From Chaetoderma sp. LZ-2023a (Eukaryota; Mollusca; Caudofoveata; Chaetodermatida; Chaetodermatidae): DNA of 64,000 bases. Position numbers and translations under genes: made by a program. The stretch covers positions 99,792,860 to 99,856,859 of the forward strand of contig CM067374.1 of assembly GCA_034401795.1 (NCBI GenBank), in the 5' to 3' direction. Each line of letters opens with the position of its first letter. Within the stretch, counting starts at the first letter, position 1. Below the pieces are notes generated by a model, which saw only the letters and a list, made by a program, of their open reading frames with translations, was not told where the DNA came from and searched no databases. This document shows positions 21,236-33,430 of the stretch, in pieces.

Positions 21236-22087
21236 GTGTGGAAGGATGGCCTCCTCGTGAAGCTCCGGCGCACAGGCATCGGGGGCAACATGTTCCGATG
21301 GACCAAGTCGTACCTACACAATCGCAGAGCTAGGGTGCTGGTGGATGGACAATCTGGACATAATGTATTGCTGAGACAAGGGGTGCCACAAGGCGGAGTA
21401 TTATCACCAACTCTGTTCATACTCTTCATTAATGACATTGTAGCAGATCTTACCAATGGGATCCAAGCAGCCCTCTATGCAGATGTCCTCGTACTCTTGT
21501 GCACCGAGGAGTACACAACGACTGCCACGTACAGAATGCAGCTCGCCTTGGACAGAATTACAGCTTGCGCCAATCGCTGGTGTACTACCATCAACAAAGA
21601 AAAATCATCAGCCATGCTATTCTCACTGTCCGCCAAAACCAAGGTTGGCAATCTGACACTGGGCGGTACTCCACTCGAGTACGAGGACCAGCAGACATAC
21701 CTGGGAGTCACTTACGACAGAAGATTCACATGGAAGGAGCACATACAGAATGCAGAGGCAAAGGCCAGAAGAAAGCTAAACATCATGAGGAAGCTGGCAG
21801 GAACAAAGTGGGGTGCCAATGAAAGGATCCTTAAGACCATCTACCTAGGTGCCGTACGACCACACCTTGAGTATGGATCCAGCTCATGCATGACAGCAGC
21901 TAAATCTCATCAACAGAACCTCGACAGAGTACAAAACCAGGCTCTGCGCATCATCACTGGTGGAATGAGATCAACACCAATAGAAAAAATGGAGCAGACA
22001 GCAGGTATCCCCCCGCTTAGCAAAGGAAGGGAATGCAAAGCACTGATCCAAGCTGCAAAGTCAAATCGTTCAGCAACCACCCGATGA
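21236..22087 (+). pseudogene. LINE reverse transcriptase, palm and thumb part
   Basis: The frame continues RT after the deletion. Motif B reads LLRQGVPQGGVLSPTLFILF. Motif C reads ALYADVLVLLC, so the second catalytic Asp is Val (codon at 21485-21487). The thumb-like region follows (TYLGVTYDRRFTWKEHI, YLGAVRPHLEYGSS). The frame is lost near 22080, where the next fragment overlaps. Confidence 0.9.
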
Positions 22088-23073
22088 AGATCAGGCAAGC
22101 ACAGCTGTCATCAGGAAGACCTAAAAGATCAAGTTTTGTGAAAGAGACAAAAGCACTTCAAAGGAAACACCAAGAAATGTTGCCAGCACAAATAGAAGAC
22201 CCAAACCACACCCTTGATCCTCCACCCTGGGAAAACAAACTAGAGAGCATAGCTATTCGCACCACAGTACCTCATCTCACAACCAAAGATGAACACAGTG
22301 ATGTGAGCAAGAAGGCCCCGACCCTAGCCATGCTGGAAGAAATGTACCCTCAGGAGACATGGATAAGGATCTACACAGATGGATCAGCCAAATATGCAAT
22401 TAGGGGCGGAGGTGCCGGACTGCAGGGCAAACATTGCACAAACTACAGAGCTGAAGTCGAAGCACTGGTTCATGCAGCTAATACCATTAGCAGAACAGCA
22501 GCCCCTATTGCACAGATTGTCTTTTTATCTGATGTCCGCTCCGTCCTTGAGTCTATCACCAAAGGTAAGCTGCCACATCTTGAAGAAGCACTACAAACGA
22601 TCAAATGGTTTCGGATATCATTCCAGTGGATCCCCTCACACTGTGGAGTCCAAGGAAATGAGGAAGCAGATAAGATGGCAAAGGTGGGTGCAGAAGAGAA
22701 TCAGATAGAAAACATGGTTACCCATACAGAGATGAAGACCATCATCAAGTCACTCTATAGAACACCTCAATCAGAAGATGCCTACCATCATCTCTCGAGG
22801 CCAGAGCAAGTGACCATTTTTCGTCTCAGAACTGGACACAACAGACTAAACCAACACATATACAGGCGGTTTCACCTTACGACATCGCCCGCCTGTCCTT
22901 GTGGAGAAACAGAACAGACCACAGAGCACATACTTCAATGTTGCAGTACGTATCAGCTGCTGAGAGAAGAGATCTGGCCTTTGTCAACCTCTTTTCTTGA
23001 ATAGCGGTATGGGCCTGTGGAAGAACTGCAGAAAACCACAGATTTCATCTTGAGAACGGCTCTCCAAGTGTGA
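22033..23073 (+). pseudogene. LINE RNase H and C-terminal zinc motif
   Basis: RNase H would degrade the RNA strand during reverse transcription. Seen are RIYTDGSAKYA (Asp), NYRAEVEAL (Glu), VFLSDVRSVLE (Asp) and WIPSHCGVQGNEEADKMA (His, Asp). The spacing between the first two is too short, which suggests a deletion of some tens of bases near 22420. A CPCG...TTEHILQCC motif follows. An in-frame TAG at 23002-23004 cuts the frame, and the reading continues to TGA at 23071-23073. Confidence 0.9.
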
Positions 23074-23086
23074 TACCAGCGATCGA

Positions 23087-23138
23087 AAAGAAGAAGAAGA
23101 AGAAGGAGAAGAAGAAGAAGAAGAAGAAGAAGAAGAAG
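23087..23138 (+). repeat. (AAG)n 3' tail of the LINE
   Basis: AAG/GAAG units run directly into the right target duplication. Confidence 0.9.
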
Positions 23139-23151
23139 ACTGTATGGGGAC
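23139..23151 (+). repeat. Right target-site duplication of the LINE
   Basis: ACTGTATGGGGAC, identical to 20151-20163. Confidence 0.9.
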
Positions 23152-23766
23152 AAACATCAAGATTTTTTGGTTTAGTTCAACATATCGCCTGACGAATCCC
23201 AGAATTGATACACCCTATTGGGAGTAAACCTGCACACATGCTATTATATATCAAGTCGCTGAAATACAATGATATTGTGGACAACGGTCGGGGCATTGCC
23301 ACATTTGTATAATATGCAGGTTATACAGATACATACAGTCATTTGTGCAGACCTAGAACACCCATACTCTTCTCGGTGGCTCTGATCGAGGCAGACTGCT
23401 ATGAAAGGATTTGATCACAGTAGCTGGTTTGCAGACATTCATATTTCGTAATATATCGATGTAGCAACGGATCAGAAGACCATCAACATTTCCTGACAGC
23501 TTGTCGACCTTTAGCAGTGATTCAGGACAAGTACCCGGACCTACTACAGCGTAGCTTCTGCCGGAGGTGCGTCGCGCATACTGAGTATGTCTGGGATGAC
23601 AACATAATTCTAATCTCATTCTTTATGGATCCATCGTCACATCTGTACACGCCAGATCTCACGTACCATTGCGTCTACTCATCAGAGAAGATACTTCGTC
23701 AGTACTGCTTCATCTTGAATAAATCAATACTGAGAGCGATAGTGGCAGATCTGATATCTGTCACAT

Positions 23767-23818
<52 letters not shown>
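23767..23818. repeat. (CAA)n microsatellite, right arm
   Basis: Mirror of 19180-19233. Here the upstream frame is shifted, so it is read as poly-Asn instead of poly-Gln. Confidence 0.95.
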
Positions 23819-24164
23819 GAAATAAACTGATGGGTGCACGAACTGGCCTCTTATATTACTTCTTTGCGAAATGCTCATACTTACAGGATGGGTTTGTGTA
23901 ATAAACTGACCTGTTACGTTGTTCTGCATACCTCATCTGGCCATTATTTCAGAATTGGCTAAGTTATTGGAACTAAGCAAGGACATACAGTCTTACCGAC
24001 CAGTAGAAACAGCACACAAACCTTTAGATTAATCTAGATTCGCACTTGGTCATGCAAAATGCCAAACAGATTTTCTACAGTATCTTGTCAGTGTAACCCT
24101 GATGATGTCTTGTTGCTAATGATTACTCGTGTTTATTATATCTGTTATGCTATCCACATTGTAG

Positions 24165-24365
24165 GGCGTGATAGGCTATGGCGTGCCACAGCCTTGGCAC
24201 CATATGGGAGCAGCTATTCGTGGAAGTGGGTTGTCTTGGATACATCCATGACAACCGTTGTTAGGTGGGGAGAAAGCGACAACCGCGAGATAGTGACTAC
24301 GACAGACGACTGAATTCTTTCTGTGAACTGGTCCGGTGAATGAGTACAGGTCCGGGATTTTGAAG
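24165..24365 (+). pseudogene. Exon 2 of the unrecognised gene, right copy
   Basis: 201 bases between ATTGTAG and GAAG|GTATC, phase 1 at both ends as in the left copy. TGA replaces the left copy's TGC after TTTDD, and a second TGA replaces CGA after NWSGE. The splice sites are intact. Confidence 0.6.
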
Positions 24366-24394
24366 GTATCGATTTTTGATCCGGCTTTCCAGAT

Positions 24395-24650
24395 TTTTCT
24401 ATCCATCAATCCATGTATCCACCCACCCATTCACCAACCAACCTACCTATCCATCCACCCATCCATCCATCCATCCATTCATCCATCCATCCATCCATCC
24501 ATCCATTCAAAAAGCCACCCGTCCATTCAAAAAGCCATCCGTCCAATCCATCCGTCCGTTTGTCCGTCGGTGGGTGCGTGCGTGCGAGCGTGCATGCCCG
24601 TCCGTCCGTCCGTCCGTCCGTCCGTCTGCCCATCTGCCCTCTCGCCTGCC
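24395..24650. repeat. (CATC)n / (CGTC)n tetranucleotide repeat, right arm
   Basis: CATCCATC, CCGTCCGT and GTGCGTGC blocks, mirror of 18395-18605. All long open frames here are repeat-derived. Confidence 0.95.
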
Positions 24651-24828
24651 TATATCTATTTATCGTATCAATTAACATATACAGCAATCAAACACGTCTG
24701 GTAAACTGCTAGAAGTCTTGGCATGTGATCGGCTTGTGAGGCAGATGGGCCATGAGACGAAACTGCACAGGAAATTAACAAATTTGGGGTTTGAAGCAAA
24801 TGTAGATGTTGTTTGTGTTCATTTCTAG

Positions 24829-24945
24829 AGCTTGAGAATGAACAAAGACTTTTGAAGGAACAGCGTATTCGAGCTGCTGAAAGAATGAGCGGTATTGCAT
24901 TCCTGGAATACAGCAAATCAAACCCTCAACTCTGGAACGATAAAG
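24829..24945 (+). CDS. Exon 3 of the unrecognised gene, right copy
   Basis: 117 bases between TTTCTAG and GTAAAC, phase 1 both ends. It is open and encodes LENEQRLLKEQRIRAAERMS followed by GIAFLEYSKSNPQLWNDK. The Arg/Glu-rich start suggests a helix. Confidence 0.6.
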
Positions 24946-25107
24946 GTAAACACATATAGGCGGATAAACAACCTGCTCATTTGAAGTATGTGTACACGTG
25001 ATTGATATGACGTTTATTATACGCTAGAGTGCGTAGTTAATGAAGCTAGGTGCGCATCTGTTCTAAATATGGGAGTGATAGACGTTGCGCTATAGTGACA
25101 GCAATGC

Positions 25108-25357
<250 letters not shown>

Positions 25358-25409
25358 GTGGAAGCAGTCTTCTATCCATATATTACGATGTCCATAATTC
25401 GATTTACAG

Positions 25410-26320
25410 TATACCTTGCAACGCACTCGAAGTCTCGTGAACAGTTCGTGCCACTTGACAGCGGAAGCTTTCTCGAAAATAGAAGACAGGCGGAAGCTGC
25501 CTTATTAGGAAATATTCCGGAGCAAAACAGACAAATCAGTAGTGATCAAGGGAAACTACATTCAATAGTACAAGTTAACGATAACAGTCGGCATGGAGAA
25601 ATCTGTCACATGACCGCTGCCCGATCTACTACTGTAGACACTAATTGTGTTATGGTAACGACACGTATGCCATTCAGTGGTCAAATCACGAGGAGTGATA
25701 CACAAGTACCCAATGTTTTCAGAAACGGAAAGAAAGGAGCGCAAATATGTAACAACACCGAAGATCACGTGGCGAAAGGTGCACATAAATTACATGAACA
25801 TGGTAATCTACTATTGGACAGCATGGATTCTAATGACACAACACATGTAATTGATTTGCTAGCCACGCCTTTCACCAGCTTATCAAAGAGATATATCAAT
25901 AGTGACGTCACCAGATTGATTCAGGAATGTGCAAGTAGTGATGGCGAGGAGAACGAGTGGAACAATCTAAGCGCATGTGAGAAGCAATGTTTCACACCCA
26001 TGAGCGAATTAAATATTGACAAGTGTTGTGCAGGAGAGGCAACACTTCTCGTTAGAAACAACATTGGTGAAACACCTAGAAATACTGAACGCGTAAATCT
26101 GTACAAATGTCCTTTTACGATGACAAGTGCGACACCTACGAACGAAGCCGTATCACGTCATGACGAGGTTTCACGAGACATAAATGGAAGAGTATCTGAT
26201 GAAAATATCTCATCTTTAAATGAAGAGGTAGTACTAGTCAGAGGAAATAGCGAAGCTATGGATGACGGGAACCGATCACCCACGCCGCTTTCTTTAGCCG
26301 TTTTTTTGGCAAGACCATGA
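25410..26320 (+). CDS. Exon 4 of the unrecognised gene, right copy
   Basis: It follows GATTTACAG. The first two bases complete the phase-1 codon from exon 3. The frame is open for about 300 residues, beginning YLATHSKSREQFVPLDSGSF and then polar, rich in Ser, Asn, Thr and Glu. There is no recognisable domain, and it is probably disordered in large part. It ends at a TGA after a T-run near 26300. One base to the side, the reading continues to 26543 with a basic stretch (ERGQKRVKREN, NRPKRNRG) that resembles a nuclear localisation signal. Confidence 0.5.
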
Positions 26321-26548
26321 AGGTCGTGATATTGACCCGGATGTAATATTAGCAAACATGGAGAGGGGACAGAAAAGAGTAAAACGTGAAAATGGTGATT
26401 ATAAATTCGACAGGAGAACACCAAATCGACCAAAACGTAACCGCGGAGTTGGCTTCCGCGTTGCTGAAACAATGTTGGGGTGGTTATGTCGGTATTTCGC
26501 ACATTTTGTTAATTCACCTGCGATTCCGGGCTGTGATGGGTGACATCT

Positions 26549-26607
<59 letters not shown>
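26549..26607. repeat. (ATC)n microsatellite, right arm
   Basis: CAT/ATC units, mirror of 16791-16858. Confidence 0.95.
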
Positions 26608-26612
<5 letters not shown>

Positions 26613-26732
26613 TTGTTATAAAGATAGACACATCATATATTTTTACTGTTTGGCCAACATCATTACACTGTTTGATATTGACTATACTATAAATAGATCC
26701 TGAATAAAACAGGCCTGCATGTTCTCAATCGA

Positions 26733-27115
26733 ATGCAGGAATTCAGTTTTAATTATACTATGCCCCTCCCATCTCTAGCTAAACTGCACCCACAATTCGC
26801 GCGCGTGTTGGGATCGATCGATCCCTGAACTACCTGACTATCAATTATATCAACTATACAGGCAAGGTGTTGAATACGTTGAAACTAATTTGACTGGGCA
26901 CTGTTGCTTCGAGTCAAATTAGTTTCAAAATATTCAACAGCATGTTTATTAAATAGTAAAGACATACAATTCGTACAATGCATAGTCCGTCATCATTTAA
27001 GCGTTCGTGATGAACTTAACTACGTCATTTATGACGTCATTGTTTATGACGTCATCATACACGCCACGTAGTTGATTATTGTGTCGCATGATGGATAAAC
27101 TGGAAAGGTCCATTA
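26733..27115 (-). repeat. Hairpin MITE copy, right arm, inner
   Basis: Contains ATGCCCCTCCCATCTCTAG, GATCGATCGATCC, the hairpin core (GTTGAAACTAATTTGACTGG against CAAATTAGTTTCAAAATATT), TTATTAAATAGTAAAGACAT, two TGACGTCA-type sites and the terminal AAACTGGAAAGGTCCATT. Confidence 0.75.
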
Positions 27116-27559
27116 ATGCTACATGACTGATGGTTTGCCAGGATCCATGAATTACCTTAACACAACGCAGGGATCCATGTCTAGCTAAGCTCCGCCCATC
27201 CTTTTATGCATATCCTCAATTCCCAGAATCCCAATTGCAAGATAATTATATAGTTAAGTTGCTGCCTATGACAGCGGAGCATGGGGCTAGATACACCATT
27301 CATTACGCATTTTCATTGCGACGTCAGCCTACATGTGACGTAATTCATTATAATATCCTATACTTATGTCAAGATAGATCGGATCTCTTAATTTCTCAAC
27401 CCCGATGTCCTAGATTCTTAGCTTTACAACAATCTCAGACCTGTCCCATTGTGTGTCTATCGGTCAGCCTATTTGCCGATCTGTCCGCATGTTCTTTAAT
27501 ACAGAGATCCAGTTCTAACTATGCTCCGCCCATTTCTAACTAAGCTCCGCCCACTTTGT

Positions 27560-27965
27560 ACACTTTGAGCGTTTCCATTTTTGGTTATGCACCGCCCATC
27601 TCTAGCTAAGCTCCACCCACACCACGCCCGTGTTCGGATCGATCGATCTCTGAACTCCCCGACTATCAATTTCCAGAAAAGTATACAGGTAAGCTGGTGA
27701 ATATCCTGAAACTAATCTGACGTGGTGAATTTGCTGTCTATGTCAGCAACGGCGCCCAGTCAAATTAGTTTCAAAATATTCAACAGCATGTTTATTAAAT
27801 AGTAGAGACATGCACTTCGTACAACGTGTCGGACTATTAAGAGTTAAAGAGTAGTTAATAGAATCATTTATGACGTAATGATGATAACGTCAGCCTACAC
27901 GTCGCTTAGCCGAGTATGACGCTATATGACGTCAAATCATCGATGGATACTCTGGAAAGGTGAAT
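27560..27965 (-). repeat. Hairpin MITE copy, right arm, outer
   Basis: Starts near TTATGCACCGCCCATCTCT and ends CTCTGGAAAGGTGAATGG. The hairpin core lies at about 27700-27790 and TGACGT sites follow. It pairs with part of 16395-16665 in the left arm. Confidence 0.7.
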
Positions 27966-28019
27966 GGATTTTAACACTGAACTCTGAATTACTGCACTCA
28001 ATTTCAAGGTAATTATGCT

Positions 28020-28125
28020 GGTGAAGCTGTTGGATATTTAGAACCTAATTTCGTGATGTTGTTTCGTATGGAAACATCAGCACCCAGCCGAACTAATTTC
28101 AAAATATTCAACAGAATGTTCATTA
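28020..28125 (-). repeat. MITE hairpin core, right arm
   Basis: Inverted counterpart of 16100-16215, with the AACTAATTTCAAAATATTC block. Confidence 0.7.
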
Positions 28126-28439
28126 ATTTGTAAATACAAGTCAGGCACGTTTGTGATGGACCATTGTCAGTTATTAAAGCCTGGATATCTGTCTTTGACA
28201 ACACATGGAAATGCAAGAATGGCATGTATAGATTGTGCAGAACATATTGTATCACCTGGATGGATTTTACAGGACACGGGATACAGGCGAAAATTGTCAT
28301 TTTGCATTTCCAAGTACAACTCTTGATTGATATATCCTTGACCTCAGAAGTCTAAATCTCTTCGTGCTGCTCCTACCGGTTGAGTTAACTGTATGATTAT
28401 GCTTAGTTCCAAAAACGTGACCAATTCTGTAATAAAGAC

Positions 28440-29345
28440 AATATGTGCTAAGCATAAGCCCCGCCCCTAACTGTTAAGATCTTCATTTTATGCAGATGTT
28501 AAAATGACCTTAACATTTGACCTCAATGTCATCGCGTTTCAGCAGCTTGATATAGGTAAAAATGTGACCATGTTTAGTTCAAACAAGGTGAATCAATCCT
28601 GAGATATAAGTCAATAAGTTGAGCTAAATCAAAAACTTAACCAAACAAATTTAGTTTTATACCAAGGTCACAGCGACCGTGAACTTTGACTTGTGCTAAG
28701 GTTGTGTTAAAGATCTATCACCACCTACGCCTGATACCTTATACGCAGCGTGCATATAAATCAGTGTACATGTTGTGCCAATGTTGGCAAAGCAGTTGGA
28801 TGCAAAATGACATTTGGGTTAAATATTTCTTGTGCCAAGATAAACCTAGCAGCTTAGAGCCATGATACTTACGAAAGCACAAGTCAAAGTTCAAGGTTAC
28901 TGTGATGACCTCAATAGTACCGTGTTGCATCGGGTTGATATATGTAACCATGTGTTCAAGTTTAGTTCCAATGGGTTGAACCAATCCTGAGACATAAGAC
29001 GATATGTCGAGCTAAAACAAAAATCTTAGCCACAAACAATTGAGTTTTTACTAAGATCAGAGTGGCCTTGATCTATGACTTCAATAGCATTGCACTTCAT
29101 CCGCTCGATATAGGAAATCATATGTCCAAATTTAGTTCCGATATGATGAGCCAATCCTGAGATATAAGACGATATGTTGAGCTAGACCAAAAACTTCATC
29201 AGAAAATAGTTTTATATCACGGTCACCCTGACCTTGAACTTTGACGTCATGACCTCAATATCGTTGTGCCCAATTAACTTGATAGAGGGATGCAGGTGGC
29301 CAAGTTTAGTCCCAATAGTGCGAACCCCTCCTGATGTATAAGAAA
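28440..29345 (-). repeat. Imperfect tandem repeat region in the right arm
   Basis: Inverted counterpart of 14945-15900. The perfect palindrome GGTCACCCTGACC is at 29221-29233. Confidence 0.75.
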
Positions 29346-30895
29346 TAATTGCAGATAAACCGAAAGTTTACCAGGAATTGGAAGCAGACAGACACAGACG
29401 GATTAACAGAGCCAATTGCTATATTGGTGAATGCTCTAATTTTCGGCAATAATAAAATGAGGCGAGACTTCATATACCCCTTTCAACGACAAACTTAAAT
29501 TCTTTAAGATGCATACCATATTCTGTTGAATATTTTGGAATATAATATAATTGAAAGCCATTGCTGCATAAAGCAGAAATTCGGCACCTAATTATCAAAT
29601 ACATTGACTTATCGATTTTAGATAACAAAGAATAGGGTAAACATTGGCATAACAGGTGCAGGTTATTTATTATATACATTGGCTATAAGTTGTTGGGCTT
29701 ACGTTGACCCAGCAACTGTAACCCAACTGTAATTTTGCCACTGTTATGGCCATGTTGGCCTAATGCATGTGCACACCATTATTAAATACATTGGCTACAA
29801 GTTGTTTGGCCTAGTTTAACTCAACAGCTGCAACTCAACTGTAATCTTGCTACTCATATTCCAGCATTGTCCCAACCGCTGGCTTTCAAACATTGGGTCA
29901 ATGCTGTAAATTGTTTGGCACCACCGCAAATTTACAGTTGGATTTTGACAAGAAAAATGCAAAGTTACGTTTAGGACGCATTGTTGGGTCAACAAAGACT
30001 CGAGGCCTTACAACCAGCATACATAAAAATCTTTGCACGTTGTGTCTATATGGTGCTGGGCCATCGTTGGCACAACAATGGGACACTGTTGCAGCTGTGT
30101 TAAAGATCTATCCCAACCTACATCTGATACCTTACAATTAATGTGCATATAAATTAGTGTACATAATGTGCCAATGTTGGCAAAGCAGCTGCAAAATAAC
30201 ATTTGGGTTAGGTATTTCTTGTGCCAAGATAGACCTAGCAGCTTAGAGCCATAATACGAAAGCACAACCGCAGGCTGTGGTAATGTTTGAAATACAGTTT
30301 GTTATCTAAACATCACTAAACCAATTTACGTTGATAAATATGAGCGACTCTCACCGTTTGCTATCAGGGATGTTGCAGTAGAATTAGATTAAAACTATTC
30401 AACAGAATAGTTCTTGCATCATGAAATGTCTGTCGTCTCTGACCTGTTGCGTTATAAGGTTAATATATATGTTCTCTCGATGACATGTGAGTTTGAAGGT
30501 ACACGGTGATGGTAGTTTAAGACTGTTGGGCATAACGCCGACTATAACCGAGTGCCTTCAAATTCATTATATTAACGTATTTTTGGTTTTATCTGTAATC
30601 TAAAGGTTGATGTTGAATAAAAAGGCTAAGCGTCTCTTAGCCTTATTTTTCAACACCAGCTTTGCGATATCAGAGAAACTTTACAAATGTGTTCTATGCC
30701 ATGCCAGATGATGCAATCAGAATCATTTTGTTTCGACTGGTTTAGGAATTAACCCTAACGATTTTGATCTGACATATATATTTTGAGAGCTTTTCTGCTG
30801 TAGCTGTTTTTGTTATGTAATCGTAAACTCCTAGCCCACCACACCCCTGATTCATCCCTACCAGATATTACAGTTATCGATCGTGTTTGATAGTC

Positions 30896-31375
30896 CAATC
30901 ACACGTTGGCCATGTACAGTGTCTGCCAACAAACCAAATACAATAGTGTTGTCCCGACATATTAAATATATGTCAACCCATTATCAGAATATTACCATAC
31001 ACCAATACCCTGCTCAGACATTGATTATATTGAATTCTGTAGTATTACGGAACTGAGGAATCCAATTTATCGATCAATCATGTGACGTCATAATCAACAA
31101 CGCCACCTGAAGACTGTCGTATTAATCGCATTTGATATTTCAATCACAAGTTGGCCATGTACAGTGTCTGCCAACAAACCAAACACAATATTGTTGTCCC
31201 GACATATTATATGTGTCAACCCATTATCAGAATCTGATCCTACACCAATCCCCTGCTCAGACATTGATTATAGGGAATTCTGTAGTATTACGGAACTGAG
31301 GAATCCAATTTATCGATCAATCATATGACGTCATAATCAACAACGCCACCTGAAGACTGTCGTATTAATCATTAC
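30896..31375 (-). repeat. 245-bp tandem repeat at the outer edge of the right arm
   Basis: CAATCACACGTTGGCC at 30896 and CAATCACAAGTTGGCC at 31141 start two units with a period of 245 bases. Each runs through TACAGTGTCTGCCAACAAAC, TTGTCCCGACATATTA, CCTGCTCAGACATTG and ACGTCATAATCAACAACGCC. The left arm has only about one and a half units (12966-13310). Confidence 0.85.
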
Positions 31376-31382
31376 TTCAGGA

Positions 31383-31690
31383 ATGACGCGATTTAGTCAG
31401 TCACAAACGCTTAATAGTCCATCAAGTTATACGAATTGTATGTCTTTACTATTTAATAAACATTCTGTTGAATATTTTGAATCTAATTTGACTGGGCGCT
31501 GTTGCTGCCATAATCAGCAACAACACCCAGTCAAATTAGTTTCAAAATATTCAACAGCTTATCTTCATAGCTTTCTGGAAATTGAGATTCAGAGAGTGCA
31601 GGATGGATTGCCCCCAGCACGGGAAATGTGTGGCCGGAGCTTAGCTAGACATGGACGAGTCATAGCTAAAACTGAATTCTTCCATTGTGA
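31383..31690 (+). repeat. Hairpin MITE copy
   Basis: It has a well-preserved core. GTTGAATATTTTGAATCTAA and TTTGACTGGGCGCTGTTGCTG face CAGCAACAACACCCAGTC and AAATTAGTTTCAAAATATTC. The outer parts are diverged. Confidence 0.75.
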
Positions 31691-31699
31691 TTAATGAAT

Positions 31700-32845
31700 T
31701 CCTCACACACCATGAGACTCATCCACTCAGCATCCGGTTTCACGATTTTGGTCCTCATCTGATAGAGACAGGATTCGAAACCCCGAACTTTAGTGTGCGA
31801 GTCGATCTCGTTACCATAGGACAGCAGATATCACGTGATGTGTGGCATACTCAGACAGAATGCGGAAGTTCTCTGAGTCTCTCATTATGTCACGAGTTAA
31901 TGATGCCTAAAATCCTAGCAAACATCAAATATTACCCGAAATACCAAAAAAATCGTCGAGGCCAAGAAAAATTAGACACATATAGCCTACAGTGGATATG
32001 GGAACATGAAAATTATCAACATGTTTCCAAAACAAAATAAAACGCGCTGTCTTAGGTATCAACGGCTTCCGATCAAATTAAGTCCAAACTATTCAACAGA
32101 ACATTTTTTATGTCACGTTCAAAATTGTCAGAACTTGTTTTCTGTTTCTGCTTATGAGACATGTTAAATTATTTCTGAACTGTACTGCAGGAACAACCCC
32201 CATCGTCCGTACATTAAATTCCCATCTGTTAACCGCTTGGCGTTGATATGCGGCTAAAGGCAATGGGTCCAGGACACTGGGGACTAATACGCCATACAAA
32301 TACAAATAGGTCTTGTAATCGAGACATGATGACGACATAAAGATCACGTTTATCAGCTGTCCATACAAGACAAATTAATCTCCGTTTTTGAGTGATAGCG
32401 CGGATATTAAAACTCGTGTCGCGAATCACAATTCTGAATAACATATACGGTTTATATACCTCCTCACATAAAGGCAATTTAGGCAAGCACAAACCTCATT
32501 ATCGTATCAAACACTATTTATAATGTAAGGGGAAACGTCTTCAGAAGTGAAGACAGCGTCAAATGAATCGCAAAATAATAGGTACGTGAATGTCGTAATA
32601 AATTAACGAATTACGTGAAAGTTAAGTCTAATTATCGTGGACTACGCCTTCTGTTAAAATGCTAGGCCCAGAGCATATCCCCAGCCACGACCACAACTAC
32701 CATCACAAATACGCCAGTCGAAATACTTACGATAGCTTTACCAAGATGTTACATTCCTACATTATGCTGCTGAATTGTCACGCAATAACGAGTGCCCATT
32801 CAGCTGTTAGAACTCGAAAGGGTAAATATGAAATAGTCTTTTACA
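31700..32845. other. Intergenic DNA, no gene recognised
   Basis: A 117-residue plus frame at 31687-32040 and two minus frames at 32108-32492 are open but show no known domain or clear splice pattern. Confidence 0.35.
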
Positions 32846-32849
32846 ATGC

Positions 32850-32965
32850 AATTACTATTCTGTTGGATATTTTGAAGTCAATTTGACGGGGAACTGTTGC
32901 TGTCTATGGCAGTAACAGCTCCCCGTCGAATTGGCTTCAAAATATTTAACTACGTCCTCTATAGT
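32850..32965 (+). repeat. MITE hairpin core
   Basis: CTGTTGGATATTTTGAAGTC and GGGGAACTGTTGCTG face AGTAACAGCTCCCCGTC and TTGGCTTCAAAATATTTAAC. Confidence 0.75.
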
Positions 32966-33034
32966 TCTCTTGAATTTGAGATTTAGTGAGTAATTTAACA
33001 ATACACACGTGTCAAGTTTGCCACTTCCTTTAAC

Positions 33035-33430
33035 CAGGGCCGTATTTAGATATGTGGGGGCACTGGGGCAAAAATGAGCGGGGATCTGGGGGTCGTCCCC
33101 CAGAAATGTTTTTACATCTAGGTGCTCTGAGACGGCCAGAGAATCTACTTTTAGGGTGAATTATGGCGCTTTCTTTCATTGTAAAATTATTTTATTTTGC
33201 AAATTTTCGTAATTAACATTGTTGCCGAACACCAAACAAGAATTTGGGCCCCCACAAATATTAGAATAGAATTATAATGCATGATTAAGAGTTCTAAACT
33301 AATAAAGTTTGCTTTAAATGTCCTATAACTTCCAAAAAAGTGCATAATTTTTTTTTTCATCTTTAAATTGTGGGCCCCCCGGGGCTTTTGCCCCGCTTGC
33401 CCCCCCCCCCCCCCCTTAAATACGGCCCTG
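33035..33430 (-). mobile_element. hAT-like MITE, short form
   Basis: It begins CAGGGCCGTATTTAGATATG and ends TTAAATACGGCCCTG. Flanks CCTTTAAC and AATTTAAC share the last six bases, consistent with a diverged 8-bp duplication. It is the internally shorter relative of 10361-11652 and is inverted relative to it. Because its flanks differ from those of the long copy, it is an independent insertion and not an outward extension of the palindrome. Confidence 0.8.

Larger units (their letters stand above)
20164..23138 (+). mobile_element. 5'-truncated non-LTR retrotransposon with RNase H
   Basis: Flanked by a perfect 13-bp duplication and ending in an (AAG)n tail (about 23087-23138). It retains the linker before RT, the RT, an RNase H domain and a terminal CCHC motif. 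The endonuclease and any first ORF are missing through 5' truncation. A C-terminal RNase H in a LINE points to the I-type superfamily; the clade is an inference. A 2-base deletion, another frameshift, an internal deletion and stop codons make it inactive. Confidence 0.93.

Noticed and set aside
33035-33430. Extension of the palindrome out to the hAT-like copies
   Set aside because: The two copies have different 8-bp flanks and different internal length, and the sequence between them and the arms is not symmetric.
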